Assembly: GCF_900102675.1 (NCBI RefSeq)
Contig: NZ_FMYX01000015.1
Location: 1-64,000 of the forward strand
DNA length: 64,000 nt
Reading direction: 5' to 3'
Source of the DNA: Pseudomonas guariconensis
Lineage (GTDB): Bacteria > Pseudomonadota > Gammaproteobacteria > Pseudomonadales > Pseudomonadaceae
How positions within the stretch are numbered: the stretch's first letter is position 1; the number at the start of each line of letters is the position of its first letter. Under the pieces are notes generated by a model. The model had not been told where the DNA came from. It was given only the letters and a program-made list of their open reading frames with translations, and did no database searches. Position numbers and translations under genes: made by a program. Below, one piece after another: positions 16,458-25,424 of this stretch.

Positions 16458-16775
16458 ATGCATTTTCTTTGCGCATCCCTCGATCTCGCCGAAGGCCACA
16501 GCCGCGCATTCAGCGTAGCGGGCGAGCAGGTTTTCGGCGTACGGCGTCAGGGCCAGGTTTACCTTTATCGCAACCGCTGCCCCCACAAGGGCATTCCATT
16601 GAATTGGGAGGCGGATGCTTTTCTCGATCAGAGCGCCAGCCTGATCCACTGCGCCCATCACGGCGCGTTGTTCCTGATCGAAAGCGGCGAATGCGTGGCC
16701 GGCCCCTGCGAGGGCGAACAGTTGCAGGCACTGGCCTGCCTTGAAGACAGCCAGGGCATCTGGCTCAAGGCGTGA
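16458..16775 (+). CDS. Single-domain Rieske [2Fe-2S] protein
   Basis: A 105-residue ferredoxin-like Rieske protein with a complete cluster motif: C41-P-H43 and C65-A-H-H68 (C-x-H-x21-C-x2-H). It resembles the small NirD/biphenyl-dioxygenase-ferredoxin type Rieske proteins, but the partner enzyme is not obvious. I chose the ATG at 16458 (MHFLCASLDL) because the in-frame extension to 16404 runs over the Fur box and phu promoter. Its 3' end overlaps the 3' end of sfsA by 11 bases, tail to tail. Sharing the intergenic region with the Fur-controlled phu operon, it may also respond to iron; this is inference. Confidence 0.85.
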   Translation: MHFLCASLDLAEGHSRAFSVAGEQVFGVRRQGQVYLYRNRCPHKGIPLNWEADAFLDQSASLIHCAHHGALFLIESGECVAGPCEGEQLQALACLEDSQGIWLKA

Positions 16776-17478
16776 GCAGCACCGGCAATGGCCTGTCGAT
16801 GACGATCTGCTCGGCGTCCAGGCGCGTGCCGTAGGCCAGCACCTCCACGCCATCGGCCACTGCAGTGCGCAGGGCCTGGGCATAAGCCGCGTCGATTTCC
16901 TCGGCCGGACGCACCGCCTCGACACCGGTCAGGTTCACGCAATACAACTGCACCGCACGGATTCCCTGGCGCGCCAAGGCTGCGAGCTCGCGCAGGTGCT
17001 TGGCGCCGCGCTGGGTCACCGCGTCGGGAAAAGCCGCGACCGGCGTGTCCGGGTAGCCCAGGGTCACACTCTTGACCTCCACATAAGCCGGCCCCTCGGC
17101 GAACTCCAGACGAAAGTCCACCCGGCTGCCTTCCTCGCCATACGCCACTTCGCGCTTGAGCGCCGTGAACCCGGCCAGTTCGGTGATACGTCCGGCGCGC
17201 AGCGCTTCCTCCACCAAGGCATTGGCCCGCCCCGTGTTGACACAGGCCAGGCGCCCCTGGGGCGTCTCGCTGATCTCCCAGGTGCCGGGCAACTTGCGTT
17301 TGGGGTCGTTGGAGCGGCTGAACCAAACCTGCCCGCCCTCGCGCATGCAATTGAGCATCGAGCCGGTGTTGGGGCAGTGGATAGTCAGTTGCTCACCGCT
17401 GGCCAACTCGATGTCGGCCAGGAACCGTTTGTAGCGGCGCAACAAGCGCGCCTGTTCGAGTGCAGGGAAGAACAACAT
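16765..17478 (-). CDS. sfsA: SfsA family protein (sugar fermentation stimulation protein)
   Basis: A 237-residue protein of the SfsA family; proposed to bind DNA or act as a nuclease-like protein, its function is unsettled. Typical motifs are RYKRFLADIEL, HCPNTGSM and the PD-D/ExK-like region DFRLEFAEGPAYVEVKSVTL (about 115-134; acidic residues followed by VEVK), which hints at a nuclease fold. Length is normal. The start overlaps the stop of the upstream aminotransferase by one base (TGATG). In many gammaproteobacteria it lies near dksA, as here. Confidence 0.93.
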   Translation of the reverse strand: MLFFPALEQARLLRRYKRFLADIELASGEQLTIHCPNTGSMLNCMREGGQVWFSRSNDPKRKLPGTWEISETPQGRLACVNTGRANALVEEALRAGRITELAGFTALKREVAYGEEGSRVDFRLEFAEGPAYVEVKSVTLGYPDTPVAAFPDAVTQRGAKHLRELAALARQGIRAVQLYCVNLTGVEAVRPAEEIDAAYAQALRTAVADGVEVLAYGTRLDAEQIVIDRPLPVLLTP

Positions 17479-18650
17479 CAGCCTTGCCAGCTCCTCAGGC
17501 CACGTGCGATGCGTTGCACGGCTTCCTCAAGACGCGGCAGGCTCTGGGTGTAGGCGAACCGCACATGATGACCGGCCTGGTGACGACCGAAGTCCAGGCC
17601 CGGCGTGAAGGCCAGGTGCTCGGTTTCCAGGAAGTGCTGGCAGAAAGCGAAGGCATCGCCACCGAAGGCACTGATATCGGCATACAGATAGAAAGCGCCC
17701 TGCGGCTCCACGGCGATGCCGAAGCCCAGCTCGCGCAGCGCCGGCAGCAGAAAGTCCCGGCGGCGGGCGAACTCGGCACGACGTTCTTCCAGAATGGCCA
17801 GGGTCTGAGGTTCGAAGCAGGCCAGCGCGGCATGCTGGGCCATGCTCGGCGCACTGATGTAGAGGTTCTGCGCCAGCTTCTCGAGGTCCTTCACCGCGCT
17901 GGGCGGTGCGACCAGCCAGCCGAGGCGCCAACCGGTCATGCCGAAATACTTGGAAAAACTATTCAAGACGAACGCCTGGTCGTCCACCTCCAGCACGCTC
18001 GGTGCGTCCATGCCATAGGTGAGGCCATGATAGATTTCGTCCACCACCAGATGCCCGTGGCGCTCGCGGGTAGCCTTGGAGAGGCTGGCCAACTCGTCAC
18101 GCTCGAGCACTGTACCCGTGGGGTTGGCAGGCGAGGCCACCAAGGCACCGACAGTGTCTTTGTCCCAGTAGCGGTCGACCAGGTCGGCCGTCAGTTGATA
18201 ATTGACGTCCGGCCCTACCGGTACCAGTTGCGCCCCACCTTCGACCAGACGCAGGAAGTGGCGGTTGCACGGGTAGCCGGGGTCGGCCAGCAGCCAGTGC
18301 TTGCCCGGATCGACCAACAGACTGCTGGCCAGCAGCAACGCACCGGAGCCGCCCGGGGTGATGAGGATCCGTTCAGGGTCGACGCTCACCCCGTAGCGCT
18401 GGTCGTAGAAACCTGCAATCGCCTCGCGCAGGGCGGGCAGGCCGCGGGCCGCGGTGTAGCGGGTGTGGCCCGAGGCCAAGGCCGCCTGGCCAGCCGCCAC
18501 GATGGGCGTGGCGGTGGTGAAGTCCGGCTCGCCGATCTCCAGGTGGATGACATCATGGCCAGCAGCCTGCAGCTCATTGGCGCGCGCCAGCAACGCCATG
18601 ACGTGGAAGGGTTCGATAGCGCGACTGCGTGCACTGTAGGGCTGAGCCAT
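17478..18650 (-). CDS. Pyridoxal-phosphate-dependent class I/II aminotransferase
   Basis: A 390-residue fold-type I aminotransferase of the AspB subgroup. The PLP-binding lysine is K234 in NSFSKYFGMTGWRLG; other family marks are the EIGEPDF N-terminal region, SPANPTGTV and the C-terminal HHVRFAYTQS arginine that binds the substrate carboxylate. Substrate cannot be read from the sequence. I chose ATG 18650 (MAQPYSARSR) with AGAAGG before it; the extension to 18728 looks non-coding. It is co-transcribed with sfsA and divergent from dksA. Confidence 0.9.
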   Translation of the reverse strand: MAQPYSARSRAIEPFHVMALLARANELQAAGHDVIHLEIGEPDFTTATPIVAAGQAALASGHTRYTAARGLPALREAIAGFYDQRYGVSVDPERILITPGGSGALLLASSLLVDPGKHWLLADPGYPCNRHFLRLVEGGAQLVPVGPDVNYQLTADLVDRYWDKDTVGALVASPANPTGTVLERDELASLSKATRERHGHLVVDEIYHGLTYGMDAPSVLEVDDQAFVLNSFSKYFGMTGWRLGWLVAPPSAVKDLEKLAQNLYISAPSMAQHAALACFEPQTLAILEERRAEFARRRDFLLPALRELGFGIAVEPQGAFYLYADISAFGGDAFAFCQHFLETEHLAFTPGLDFGRHQAGHHVRFAYTQSLPRLEEAVQRIARGLRSWQG

Positions 18651-18861
18651 GGGCCTTCTCTCAATTGGGTCTAAACTGGTGATTCTACCCCTGCGAGGCA
18701 TCGAACGTGCGGCTCGCACCGCTGTCAACTCCTAGGATCGGGCGGGGTAGCGCACCCCCGATCTATCTGGTAAGTTCGGCGGCTCGCAGTCGCAGGGCCG
18801 GCGGGTGCCGGAGATGGAGCAGCCTGCGCATTGGATCAGATGAGTGAGAGGCGGTCTATTC

Positions 18862-19308
18862 ATGTCCACCGTAGAAAAGCAAAAAGCCGGTCAAACCATG
18901 TACGGTGTCGAACCCTATAAGGAAACGCCGGGCGAAGAGTACATGGGTGAACCCATGCGCAAGCATTTCACCAAACTCCTCAGTGCCTGGAAGCAAGAGC
19001 TGATGACCAGTGTGGATCGGACTGTAGACCACATGAAGGATGAAGCAGCCAACTTCCCGGACCCTGCCGACCGTGCCAGCCAGGAAGAGGAATTCGCCCT
19101 CGAACTGCGCAACCGGGATCGTGAACGCAAGCTGATCAAGAAGATCGACAAGACCCTGCAATCGATCCAGGACGAAGAGTACGGCTGGTGCGAAGCCTGC
19201 GGCGTCGAGATCGGCCTGCGTCGCCTGGAAGCGCGCCCAACCGCCGACCTGTGCTTCGACTGCAAGGAACTGGCGGAGAAGAAGGAAAAGCAGGTCGGCA
19301 AGGCCTGA
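18862..19308 (+). CDS. dksA: RNA polymerase-binding transcription factor DksA
   Basis: A 148-residue cytosolic regulator that enters the secondary channel of RNA polymerase and, with ppGpp, mediates the stringent response, including control of rRNA promoters such as those at the left edge. The coiled-coil tip carries D67-P-A-D70 (E. coli D71/D74). The zinc finger is C110-x2-C113 and C131-x2-C134. The start at 18862 (MSTVEKQKAG) is preceded by a GAGAGG-like site. The 210-bp region upstream has a GC-rich inverted repeat at 18736-18763 of unknown role. Confidence 0.98.
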   Translation: MSTVEKQKAGQTMYGVEPYKETPGEEYMGEPMRKHFTKLLSAWKQELMTSVDRTVDHMKDEAANFPDPADRASQEEEFALELRNRDRERKLIKKIDKTLQSIQDEEYGWCEACGVEIGLRRLEARPTADLCFDCKELAEKKEKQVGKA

Positions 19309-19324
19309 CCTGATTCCCATCTGA

Positions 19325-19350
19325 ACGGGGCGCTCGATGCGCCCCGTTTC
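19325..19350 (+). terminator. Probable terminator between dksA and gluQRS
   Basis: Nine-base-pair stem ACGGGGCGC / GCGCCCCGT (19325-19333, 19339-19347), loop TCGAT, followed by a short T-rich stretch. The gluQRS start is 25 bp on, so partial read-through is likely. Confidence 0.7.
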
Positions 19351-19371
19351 ATTTATATAGCCTGCAAACCC

Positions 19372-20259
19372 ATGAACGACTCCAGCTACATCGGGCGCTT
19401 CGCCCCCACCCCCAGCGGCTTTCTGCACTTCGGATCGCTCGTCGCGGCGCTCGCTTCCTGGCTCGATGCCCGCGCGGTGGGCGGACGCTGGTTGTTGCGC
19501 ATGGAGGACACCGACCCGCCTCGGGAAATGCCCGGTGCACGGGATGCCATCCTGCAGACCCTGGAGCGTTACGGCCTGGAGTGGGACGGCGAGGTCGTCC
19601 ACCAAAGCCAGCGCCACGAAGCCTATGCCGAGGTGGTCGAGCGTCTGATGCGCATGGGCCTGGCCTATGCCTGCACGTGCTCGCGCAAACAACTGGAGGG
19701 TTATGGCGGGGTGTATCCGGGGCTGTGCCGAAACGCCGGACATGCCCGCGAAGGCGCGGCGATCCGCCTGCGGGTGCCGGAGTTGATCTACCGCTTCACC
19801 GATCGCGTCCAGGGGGCTTTCGAGCAACACCTGGGACGTGAGGTGGGCGATTTCGTCATCCAGCGCCGGGACGGGCTCTACGCCTACCAACTGGCCGTGG
19901 TGCTGGACGATGCCTGGCAAGGCGTCACCGATATCGTGCGGGGCGCCGATCTCCTGGACAACACACCTCGCCAGCTCTACCTGCAGGAATTGCTGGGCTT
20001 CTCCCAGCCACGCTACCTGCACATCCCGCTGATCACTCAGCCGGACGGCCACAAGCTGGGTAAATCCTATCGCTCGCCACCACTGGCGGCCGATCAAGCT
20101 ACGCCCCTGTTGTTGCGCGCCTTGCGGGCCCTGGGCCAGGCCACAGAGCCTGGCATGGAGCGCGCCAGCCCCGCCGAGGTGCTGACGGTCGCACGGCAGC
20201 AGTGGCGCCCCGAGGCGATCGCCCACAAATTGACGGTGCCGGAGGCTGACCTGCGCTGA
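19372..20259 (+). CDS. gluQ: Glutamyl-Q tRNA(Asp) synthetase
   Basis: A 295-residue class I synthetase paralogue (YadB/GluQRS) that lacks the anticodon-binding domain and attaches glutamate to the queuosine base of tRNA-Asp. The HIGH-like motif is in FAPTPSGFLHFGS and the KMSKS-like motif is KLGKS. A zinc site is formed by CTC (about residues 99-101) and the downstream Tyr/Cys of GVYPGLC. The gene follows dksA, as in many proteobacteria. Confidence 0.96.
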   Translation: MNDSSYIGRFAPTPSGFLHFGSLVAALASWLDARAVGGRWLLRMEDTDPPREMPGARDAILQTLERYGLEWDGEVVHQSQRHEAYAEVVERLMRMGLAYACTCSRKQLEGYGGVYPGLCRNAGHAREGAAIRLRVPELIYRFTDRVQGAFEQHLGREVGDFVIQRRDGLYAYQLAVVLDDAWQGVTDIVRGADLLDNTPRQLYLQELLGFSQPRYLHIPLITQPDGHKLGKSYRSPPLAADQATPLLLRALRALGQATEPGMERASPAEVLTVARQQWRPEAIAHKLTVPEADLR

Positions 20260-20413
20260 TCGAGCGTTCGCGCAGGCCCGTTGTAACAAGCGCGGTGCAA
20301 AAACCCAATAAATTCAAATTGTTGCCGAGCGAGGATGAATCCCGCTAGCATCGTCCCAGCCATTTGCGCCAATAATAAGTCCAAGCCCGCAGCGCCCAAC
20401 CTTCGAGGCCAGC

Positions 20414-20590
20414 ATGTACATCTATCGTTTGGTCCTGCTTCTGGTCGTGGGGATCTACCTGTTTTCCCCGGCCATCATGGACTGGTGGATCGAGCCGACC
20501 GGTGCCTGGTACCGACCCTACCTGCTCTGGCTGATCCTCATCGTCGTCACCTTCATTTTGCAGAGCCAACGAGATGCCGATGAGCTTTAG
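20414..20590 (+). CDS. cbrX: CbrX-like small membrane protein overlapping cbrA
   Basis: A 58-residue reading frame (MYIYRLVLLL...SQRDADEL) with two hydrophobic segments at about 3-22 and 37-50, separated by a Trp-rich loop (DWWIEPTGAW). A GAGG site precedes the ATG. Its last 17 bases overlap the cbrA start region (20574 onward), so translation of cbrA is probably coupled to it. A small gene called cbrX has been described at this position in P. putida; the identification rests on location and overlap. Confidence 0.8.
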   Translation: MYIYRLVLLLVVGIYLFSPAIMDWWIEPTGAWYRPYLLWLILIVVTFILQSQRDADEL

Positions 20591-23549
20591 CCTGACCCAG
20601 ATGATCCTGATCAGCGCCGCTTACCTGCTGGTGCTGTTCGGTGTGGCCTGGATCAGCGAGCGTGGGCTGATCCCGCGTTCGATCATCCGCCACCCGCTGA
20701 CCTACACCCTGTCCCTGGGCGTCTATGCCAGTGCCTGGGCCTTCTATGGCTCGGTGGGCCTGGCCTATCAGTACGGCTATGGCTTCCTGGCCTGTTACCT
20801 AGGGGTATCCGGGGCCTTCCTGCTGGCGCCGGTGCTGCTCTATCCCATTCTAAAGATCACCCGCACCTACCAGCTCTCGTCGCTGGCCGACTTGCTGGCG
20901 TTTCGCTTTCGCAGCACGTGGGCCGGCGCGCTCACCACCATCTTCATGTTGATCGGTGTGCTGCCCCTGCTGGCCCTGCAGATCCAGGCGGTGGCCGACT
21001 CGATCAGCATCCTCACCGGCGAGCCGGTCAAGGCTCGGGTAGCCTTCGCATTCTGCGTGTTGATCATCCTGTTCACGATCTTCTTCGGCTCGCGCCACAT
21101 CGCCACGCGTGAAAAACACGAAGGCCTGGTGTTCGCCATCGCCTTCGAATCGGTGATCAAGCTGCTGGCCCTGGGCGGTATCGGTCTGTATGCGCTGTAT
21201 GGCGTATTCGGCGGTCCGCACCAGCTGGAGGTCTGGCTGCTGCAGAACCAGACTGCGCTGGCCGCACTGCACACGCCGCTGCAGGAAGGTCCGTGGCGAA
21301 CCCTGCTGCTGGTGTTCTTCGCCTCGGCCATCGTCATGCCGCACATGTACCACATGGCCTTCACCGAAAACCTCAACCCGCGCTCGCTGGTCAGCGCCAG
21401 CTGGGGCCTGCCGCTGTTCCTGCTGCTGATGAGCCTGGCCGTGCCGCTGGTGCTCTGGGCCGGCCTGCGCCTGGGCGCGAGCACCAATCCAGAGTACTTC
21501 ACCCTGGGCCTGGGCATCGCCGCCGATAACCCAGCGCTGGCCCTGCTCGCCTATGTCGGTGGCCTCTCTGCCGCCAGCGGGCTGATCATCGTCACAACCC
21601 TGGCCCTCTCGGGGATGGCCCTCAACCACTTGGTGCTGCCGCTCTATCAGCCACCGGCCGAGGGCAACATCTACCGCTGGCTGAAGTGGACCCGGCGCGC
21701 CCTGATCGTCGCCATCATCGCGGCAGGCTTCGTCTTCTACCTGACCCAGAACAATCACCAGAGCCTGGCCAACCTGGGCATCGTCGCTTTCGTCGCCACC
21801 TTGCAGTTCCTGCCGGGCGTGCTTTCGGTGCTGTACTGGCCGACTGCCAACCGCCGCGGCTTCATCGCCGGCCTGATGGCGGGCATCGCGGTGTGGATGG
21901 TGACCATGCTGCTGCCGCTGCTGGGCAATCTGCAGGGCTTCTATATCCCGCTGCTGGACATGATCTACGTGCTGGACGACACCAGCTGGCACATGGCAGC
22001 CATCGGCTCGTTGGCCGCCAACGTCCTGCTGTTCACCCTGATCTCGCTGTTCACCAATGCCAGCAGCGAAGAAGTCAGCGCTGCCGAGGCCTGCGCCGTG
22101 GACAACGTGCGCCGGCCACAACGGCGTGAGCTACATGCCGCCTCGCCCCAGGAGTTCGCCACCCAATTGGCCAAGCCCCTGGGCGCGAAGGCCGCGCAGA
22201 AGGAAGTCGAGCAGGCCCTGCGTGACCTCTACCTGCCCTTCGACGAACGCCGCCCCTATGCCTTGCGCCGCCTGCGCGACCGCATCGAGGCCAACCTGTC
22301 GGGACTGATGGGGCCGAGCGTGGCCCAGGACATGGTCGAGACCTTCCTGCCCTACAAATCGGGCAACGAGAACTACGTCACCGAAGACATCCACTTCATC
22401 GAAAGCCGCCTGGAAGACTACCACTCGCGCCTGACCGGCCTCGCCGCCGAGCTCGATGCCCTGCGCCGCTACCACCGCCAGACGCTGCAGGAGCTGCCCA
22501 TGGGCGTGTGCTCTTTGGCCAAGGACCAAGAGATCCTGATGTGGAACAAAGCCATGGAAGAGCTGACCGGCGTGGCTGCCATGCATGTGGTCGGCTCGCG
22601 TCTGGTCACTGTCAGCGAGCCTTGGCGCGGGCTGTTGCAGAACTTCATCAACATCCCCGACGAACATCTGCACAAGCAGCGCCTGGCCCTGGACGGACAG
22701 ACCCGTTGGCTCAACCTGCACAAGGCGGCCATCGCCGAGCCCTTGGCACCGGGCAACAGCGGCCTGGTGCTGCTGGTCGAGGACCTGACCGAAACCCAGG
22801 CCCTGGAAGACAAACTGGTGCACTCAGAGCGCCTGGCGAGCATCGGTCGCCTGGCTGCGGGCGTGGCCCATGAGATCGGCAACCCTATCACCGGCATCGC
22901 CTGCCTTGCGCAGAACCTGCGCGAAGAGCGTGAAGGCGATGGAGAGATCATCGAACTCTCCAGCCAGATCATCGAACAGACCAAACGCGTTTCGCGCATC
23001 GTCCAGTCGCTGATGAGCTTCGCCCATGCAGGTGGCAGCCACCAGAACAGCGAGGAGCCGGTGTGCCTGGCCGAAGTCGCGCAAGATGCCATTGGTCTGC
23101 TGGCGTTGAACCGGCGCATTTTCGAAGTACAGTTCTTCAACCTCTGCGACCCGGATCACTGGGCCGAGGGTGATCCCCAGCGCCTGGCCCAGGTGCTGAT
23201 CAACCTGCTTTCCAACGCCCGCGACGCATCCCCGCCCGGCAGCGCCGTGCGTGTGCGCAGCGCTGTGTGTGAGCACACTGTCGACCTGATCGTCGAGGAC
23301 GAAGGCAGCGGAATCCCGAAAAACATCATGGACCGGCTGTTCGAGCCCTTCTTCACCACCAAGGACCCTGGCGAAGGCACTGGACTGGGGCTTGCTCTGG
23401 TCTATTCCATCGTGGAAGAGCATTATGGGCAAATCACCATCGACAGCCCGGCCGATATCGAACGCCAACGTGGTACCCGGATCCGCGTGACCCTGCCAAG
23501 GCATGTCGTAGCGACGTCCCCTGAAATTCGAGACCGTCGAGAGAATTGA
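20574..23549 (+). CDS. cbrA: CbrA, sensor histidine kinase with transporter-like N-terminus
   Basis: A 991-residue membrane sensor of the CbrAB system controlling carbon/nitrogen balance and carbon catabolite repression. The first half (about 1-500) is an SLC5-type sodium/solute symporter-like domain with about 13 hydrophobic segments; CbrA of P. putida is known to take up histidine. A linker (STAC-like) leads to a PAS domain (about 635-740), the HisKA dimerisation box with H766 (GVAHEIGNP) and a HATPase with N (LINLLSNARDAS), DEGSGIP and GLGLAL boxes. Alternative start at 20580 (MSFSLTQ) is equally plausible. Four bases separate it from cbrB. Confidence 0.95.
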   Translation: MPMSFSLTQMILISAAYLLVLFGVAWISERGLIPRSIIRHPLTYTLSLGVYASAWAFYGSVGLAYQYGYGFLACYLGVSGAFLLAPVLLYPILKITRTYQLSSLADLLAFRFRSTWAGALTTIFMLIGVLPLLALQIQAVADSISILTGEPVKARVAFAFCVLIILFTIFFGSRHIATREKHEGLVFAIAFESVIKLLALGGIGLYALYGVFGGPHQLEVWLLQNQTALAALHTPLQEGPWRTLLLVFFASAIVMPHMYHMAFTENLNPRSLVSASWGLPLFLLLMSLAVPLVLWAGLRLGASTNPEYFTLGLGIAADNPALALLAYVGGLSAASGLIIVTTLALSGMALNHLVLPLYQPPAEGNIYRWLKWTRRALIVAIIAAGFVFYLTQNNHQSLANLGIVAFVATLQFLPGVLSVLYWPTANRRGFIAGLMAGIAVWMVTMLLPLLGNLQGFYIPLLDMIYVLDDTSWHMAAIGSLAANVLLFTLISLFTNASSEEVSAAEACAVDNVRRPQRRELHAASPQEFATQLAKPLGAKAAQKEVEQALRDLYLPFDERRPYALRRLRDRIEANLSGLMGPSVAQDMVETFLPYKSGNENYVTEDIHFIESRLEDYHSRLTGLAAELDALRRYHRQTLQELPMGVCSLAKDQEILMWNKAMEELTGVAAMHVVGSRLVTVSEPWRGLLQNFINIPDEHLHKQRLALDGQTRWLNLHKAAIAEPLAPGNSGLVLLVEDLTETQALEDKLVHSERLASIGRLAAGVAHEIGNPITGIACLAQNLREEREGDGEIIELSSQIIEQTKRVSRIVQSLMSFAHAGGSHQNSEEPVCLAEVAQDAIGLLALNRRIFEVQFFNLCDPDHWAEGDPQRLAQVLINLLSNARDASPPGSAVRVRSAVCEHTVDLIVEDEGSGIPKNIMDRLFEPFFTTKDPGEGTGLGLALVYSIVEEHYGQITIDSPADIERQRGTRIRVTLPRHVVATSPEIRDRREN

Positions 23550-23553
23550 ATCA

Positions 23554-25008
23554 ATGCCGCACATTCTGATCGTCGAAGACGAAACCATCATCCGCTCGGC
23601 CTTGCGTCGACTGCTCGAGCGGAACCAGTACCAAGTCAGCGAAGCCGGCTCGGTGCAGGAAGCCCAGGAACGCTTCAGCATTGCCACCTTCGACCTGATC
23701 GTCAGCGACCTGCGCCTGCCCGGCGCCCCGGGCACCGAGTTGATCAAGCTCGGCCAGGGCACACCGGTGCTGATCATGACCAGCTATGCCAGCCTGCGCT
23801 CGGCGGTCGATTCGATGAAAATGGGCGCGGTGGACTACATCGCCAAGCCCTTCGATCACGACGAGATGCTCCAGGCCGTGGCGCGCATCCTGCGCGACCG
23901 GCAGAACGCCCCGGCACCTGCCGCCGTCAGCGCCGCCGAGCCGCGCGCCAACGGCAAGGCAGTCGCCGCCGACAAGGCCAGCCCGGCCTCGGCCAACGGC
24001 GAGATCGGCATCATTGGCTCGTGCCCACCGATGCAGGACATGTTCGGCAAGATCCGCAAGGTCGCGCCTACCGACTCCAATGTCCTGATCCAGGGTGAAT
24101 CCGGCACCGGCAAGGAGCTGGTCGCCCGCGCCCTGCACAACCTTTCGCGTCGCGCCAAAGCCCCGATGATCTCGGTCAACTGCGCGGCCATCCCGGAAAC
24201 CCTGATCGAGTCCGAACTGTTCGGCCACGAGAAAGGCGCGTTCACAGGTGCCAGCGCAGGCCGTGCCGGCCTTGTCGAAGCGGCCGACGGCGGTACGCTG
24301 TTCCTCGATGAAATCGGCGAGCTGCCACTCGAAGCCCAGGCCCGCCTGCTGCGTGTGCTACAGGAAGGCGAGATCCGTCGGGTCGGCTCGGTGCAATCGC
24401 AGAAGGTCGATGTCCGTCTGATAGCCGCGACCCATCGCGACCTGAAGAACCTGGCCAAGGCAGGGCAGTTCCGCGAAGACCTTTATTACCGCCTGCACGT
24501 GATTGCCCTGAAGCTTCCGGCCCTGCGCGAGCGCGGCAGCGACGTCAACGAAATCGCCGATGCCTTCCTGGCCCGCCAGAGCGCTCGCATCGGCCGAGAC
24601 GATCTGCACTTCTCCGCCGAGGCCGAGCAAGCGATCCGTCATTACAGTTGGCCAGGCAACGTACGCGAGCTGGAAAACGCCGTGGAGCGCGCGGTGATTC
24701 TCAGCGAGAGCGCGGAAATCTCCGCTGATCTGCTGGGCATCGACATCGAGTTGAGCGGCCTGGAGGACGAAGGGCCGTTCGACACCGCTCCGGCCGTGGC
24801 CGGCGCCGGTACCAACAACGCCAGCCATGAACCAACCGAGGACTTGTCCCTGGAAGACTACTTCCAGCATTTCGTCCTCGAGCATCAGGATCACATGACC
24901 GAGACCGAGCTGGCGCGCAAGCTGGGCGTCAGCCGCAAATGCCTGTGGGAACGACGTCAACGCCTGGGTATTCCACGGCGCAAGAGCAATGCCACTAGCG
25001 ACAATTGA
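23554..25008 (+). CDS. cbrB: CbrB, NtrC-family sigma-54 response regulator
   Basis: A 484-residue enhancer-binding activator. The receiver domain has the phosphoacceptor D52 (LIVSDLRLPG); the AAA+ domain has Walker A GESGTGKE and the sigma-54 contact motif GAFTGA intact; a C-terminal Fis-type helix-turn-helix reads LARKLGVSRKCLWERRQRLG. A variable linker rich in Ala (about 120-150) separates receiver and AAA+. Phospho-CbrB activates the sigma-54 promoter of crcZ, which lies directly downstream. Confidence 0.97.
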   Translation: MPHILIVEDETIIRSALRRLLERNQYQVSEAGSVQEAQERFSIATFDLIVSDLRLPGAPGTELIKLGQGTPVLIMTSYASLRSAVDSMKMGAVDYIAKPFDHDEMLQAVARILRDRQNAPAPAAVSAAEPRANGKAVAADKASPASANGEIGIIGSCPPMQDMFGKIRKVAPTDSNVLIQGESGTGKELVARALHNLSRRAKAPMISVNCAAIPETLIESELFGHEKGAFTGASAGRAGLVEAADGGTLFLDEIGELPLEAQARLLRVLQEGEIRRVGSVQSQKVDVRLIAATHRDLKNLAKAGQFREDLYYRLHVIALKLPALRERGSDVNEIADAFLARQSARIGRDDLHFSAEAEQAIRHYSWPGNVRELENAVERAVILSESAEISADLLGIDIELSGLEDEGPFDTAPAVAGAGTNNASHEPTEDLSLEDYFQHFVLEHQDHMTETELARKLGVSRKCLWERRQRLGIPRRKSNATSDN

Positions 25009-25121
25009 TCCGCCCCTCCCCGCTACAGAGGCAGGAGGGTTTTCTCCTGCCTGCGCCTTCCTCCCCAAAACACCACGCAGCTCGTGAGAAACCCACTGTC
25101 TTGTGGTGCTCACTCGCGCCT

Positions 25122-25204
25122 ATTCGTGGACGAACCCGCTCCTACAGGTACAGCGTGTCGATGAATGCGCCACGAAACCTGCGGGAGCGGGTGCCGCCAC
25201 GAAG
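25122..25204. repeat. Inverted pair of degenerate REP elements
   Basis: Two REP-like arms face each other: 25122-25148 (contains CGAACCCGCTCCTACAGG) and 25177-25204 (contains CCTGCGGGAGCGGGT). Loop of about 28 bp. They lie between cbrB and the crcZ control region and could form a large hairpin in the cbrB transcript. Confidence 0.7.
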
Positions 25205-25248
25205 AAACCTACTCGCCGCACTGACACCGGCGTTGCCGGTGTTCCTCG

Positions 25249-25322
25249 GTAACAGCGCAGTTGCCCAAGGAATCTGTTACCCCACCCGCCCAGGCGTAAC
25301 ATCAGCCGAGGCGTACGGTAAC
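25249..25322 (+). promoter_or_regulatory. Candidate CbrB activator sites upstream of crcZ
   Basis: A palindrome TGTTAC-N15-GTAACA (25275-25280 and 25296-25301) is flanked by further GTAAC half-sites at 25249-25254 and 25318-25322. It lies about 110-175 bp before the crcZ start, a normal distance for NtrC-family enhancer sites. Binding by CbrB is inferred from position and from the TGTTAC/GTAACA type of site reported for this regulator. Confidence 0.7.
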
Positions 25323-25398
25323 GAAATTTCGACATTTTCTGCATGACACCGAAAGCACAGAACCCGCAAAGCCTTGATTTTGCTGGGTTTAGCAAAGT

Positions 25399-25413
25399 TG
25401 GCACGGCACCTGC
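25399..25413 (+). promoter_or_regulatory. Sigma-54 promoter of crcZ
   Basis: TGGCACGGCACCTGC: the -24 GG (25400-25401) and -12 GC (25412-25413) are 10 bases apart, as required for RpoN. The start is expected near 25424-25426. Confidence 0.88.
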
Positions 25414-25424
25414 TATATGTCTGG

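Noticed and set aside
18736..18763. Terminator or riboswitch upstream of dksA
   Set aside because: A GC-rich inverted repeat is present, but it has no T tail, no known riboswitch pattern and an imperfect stem.
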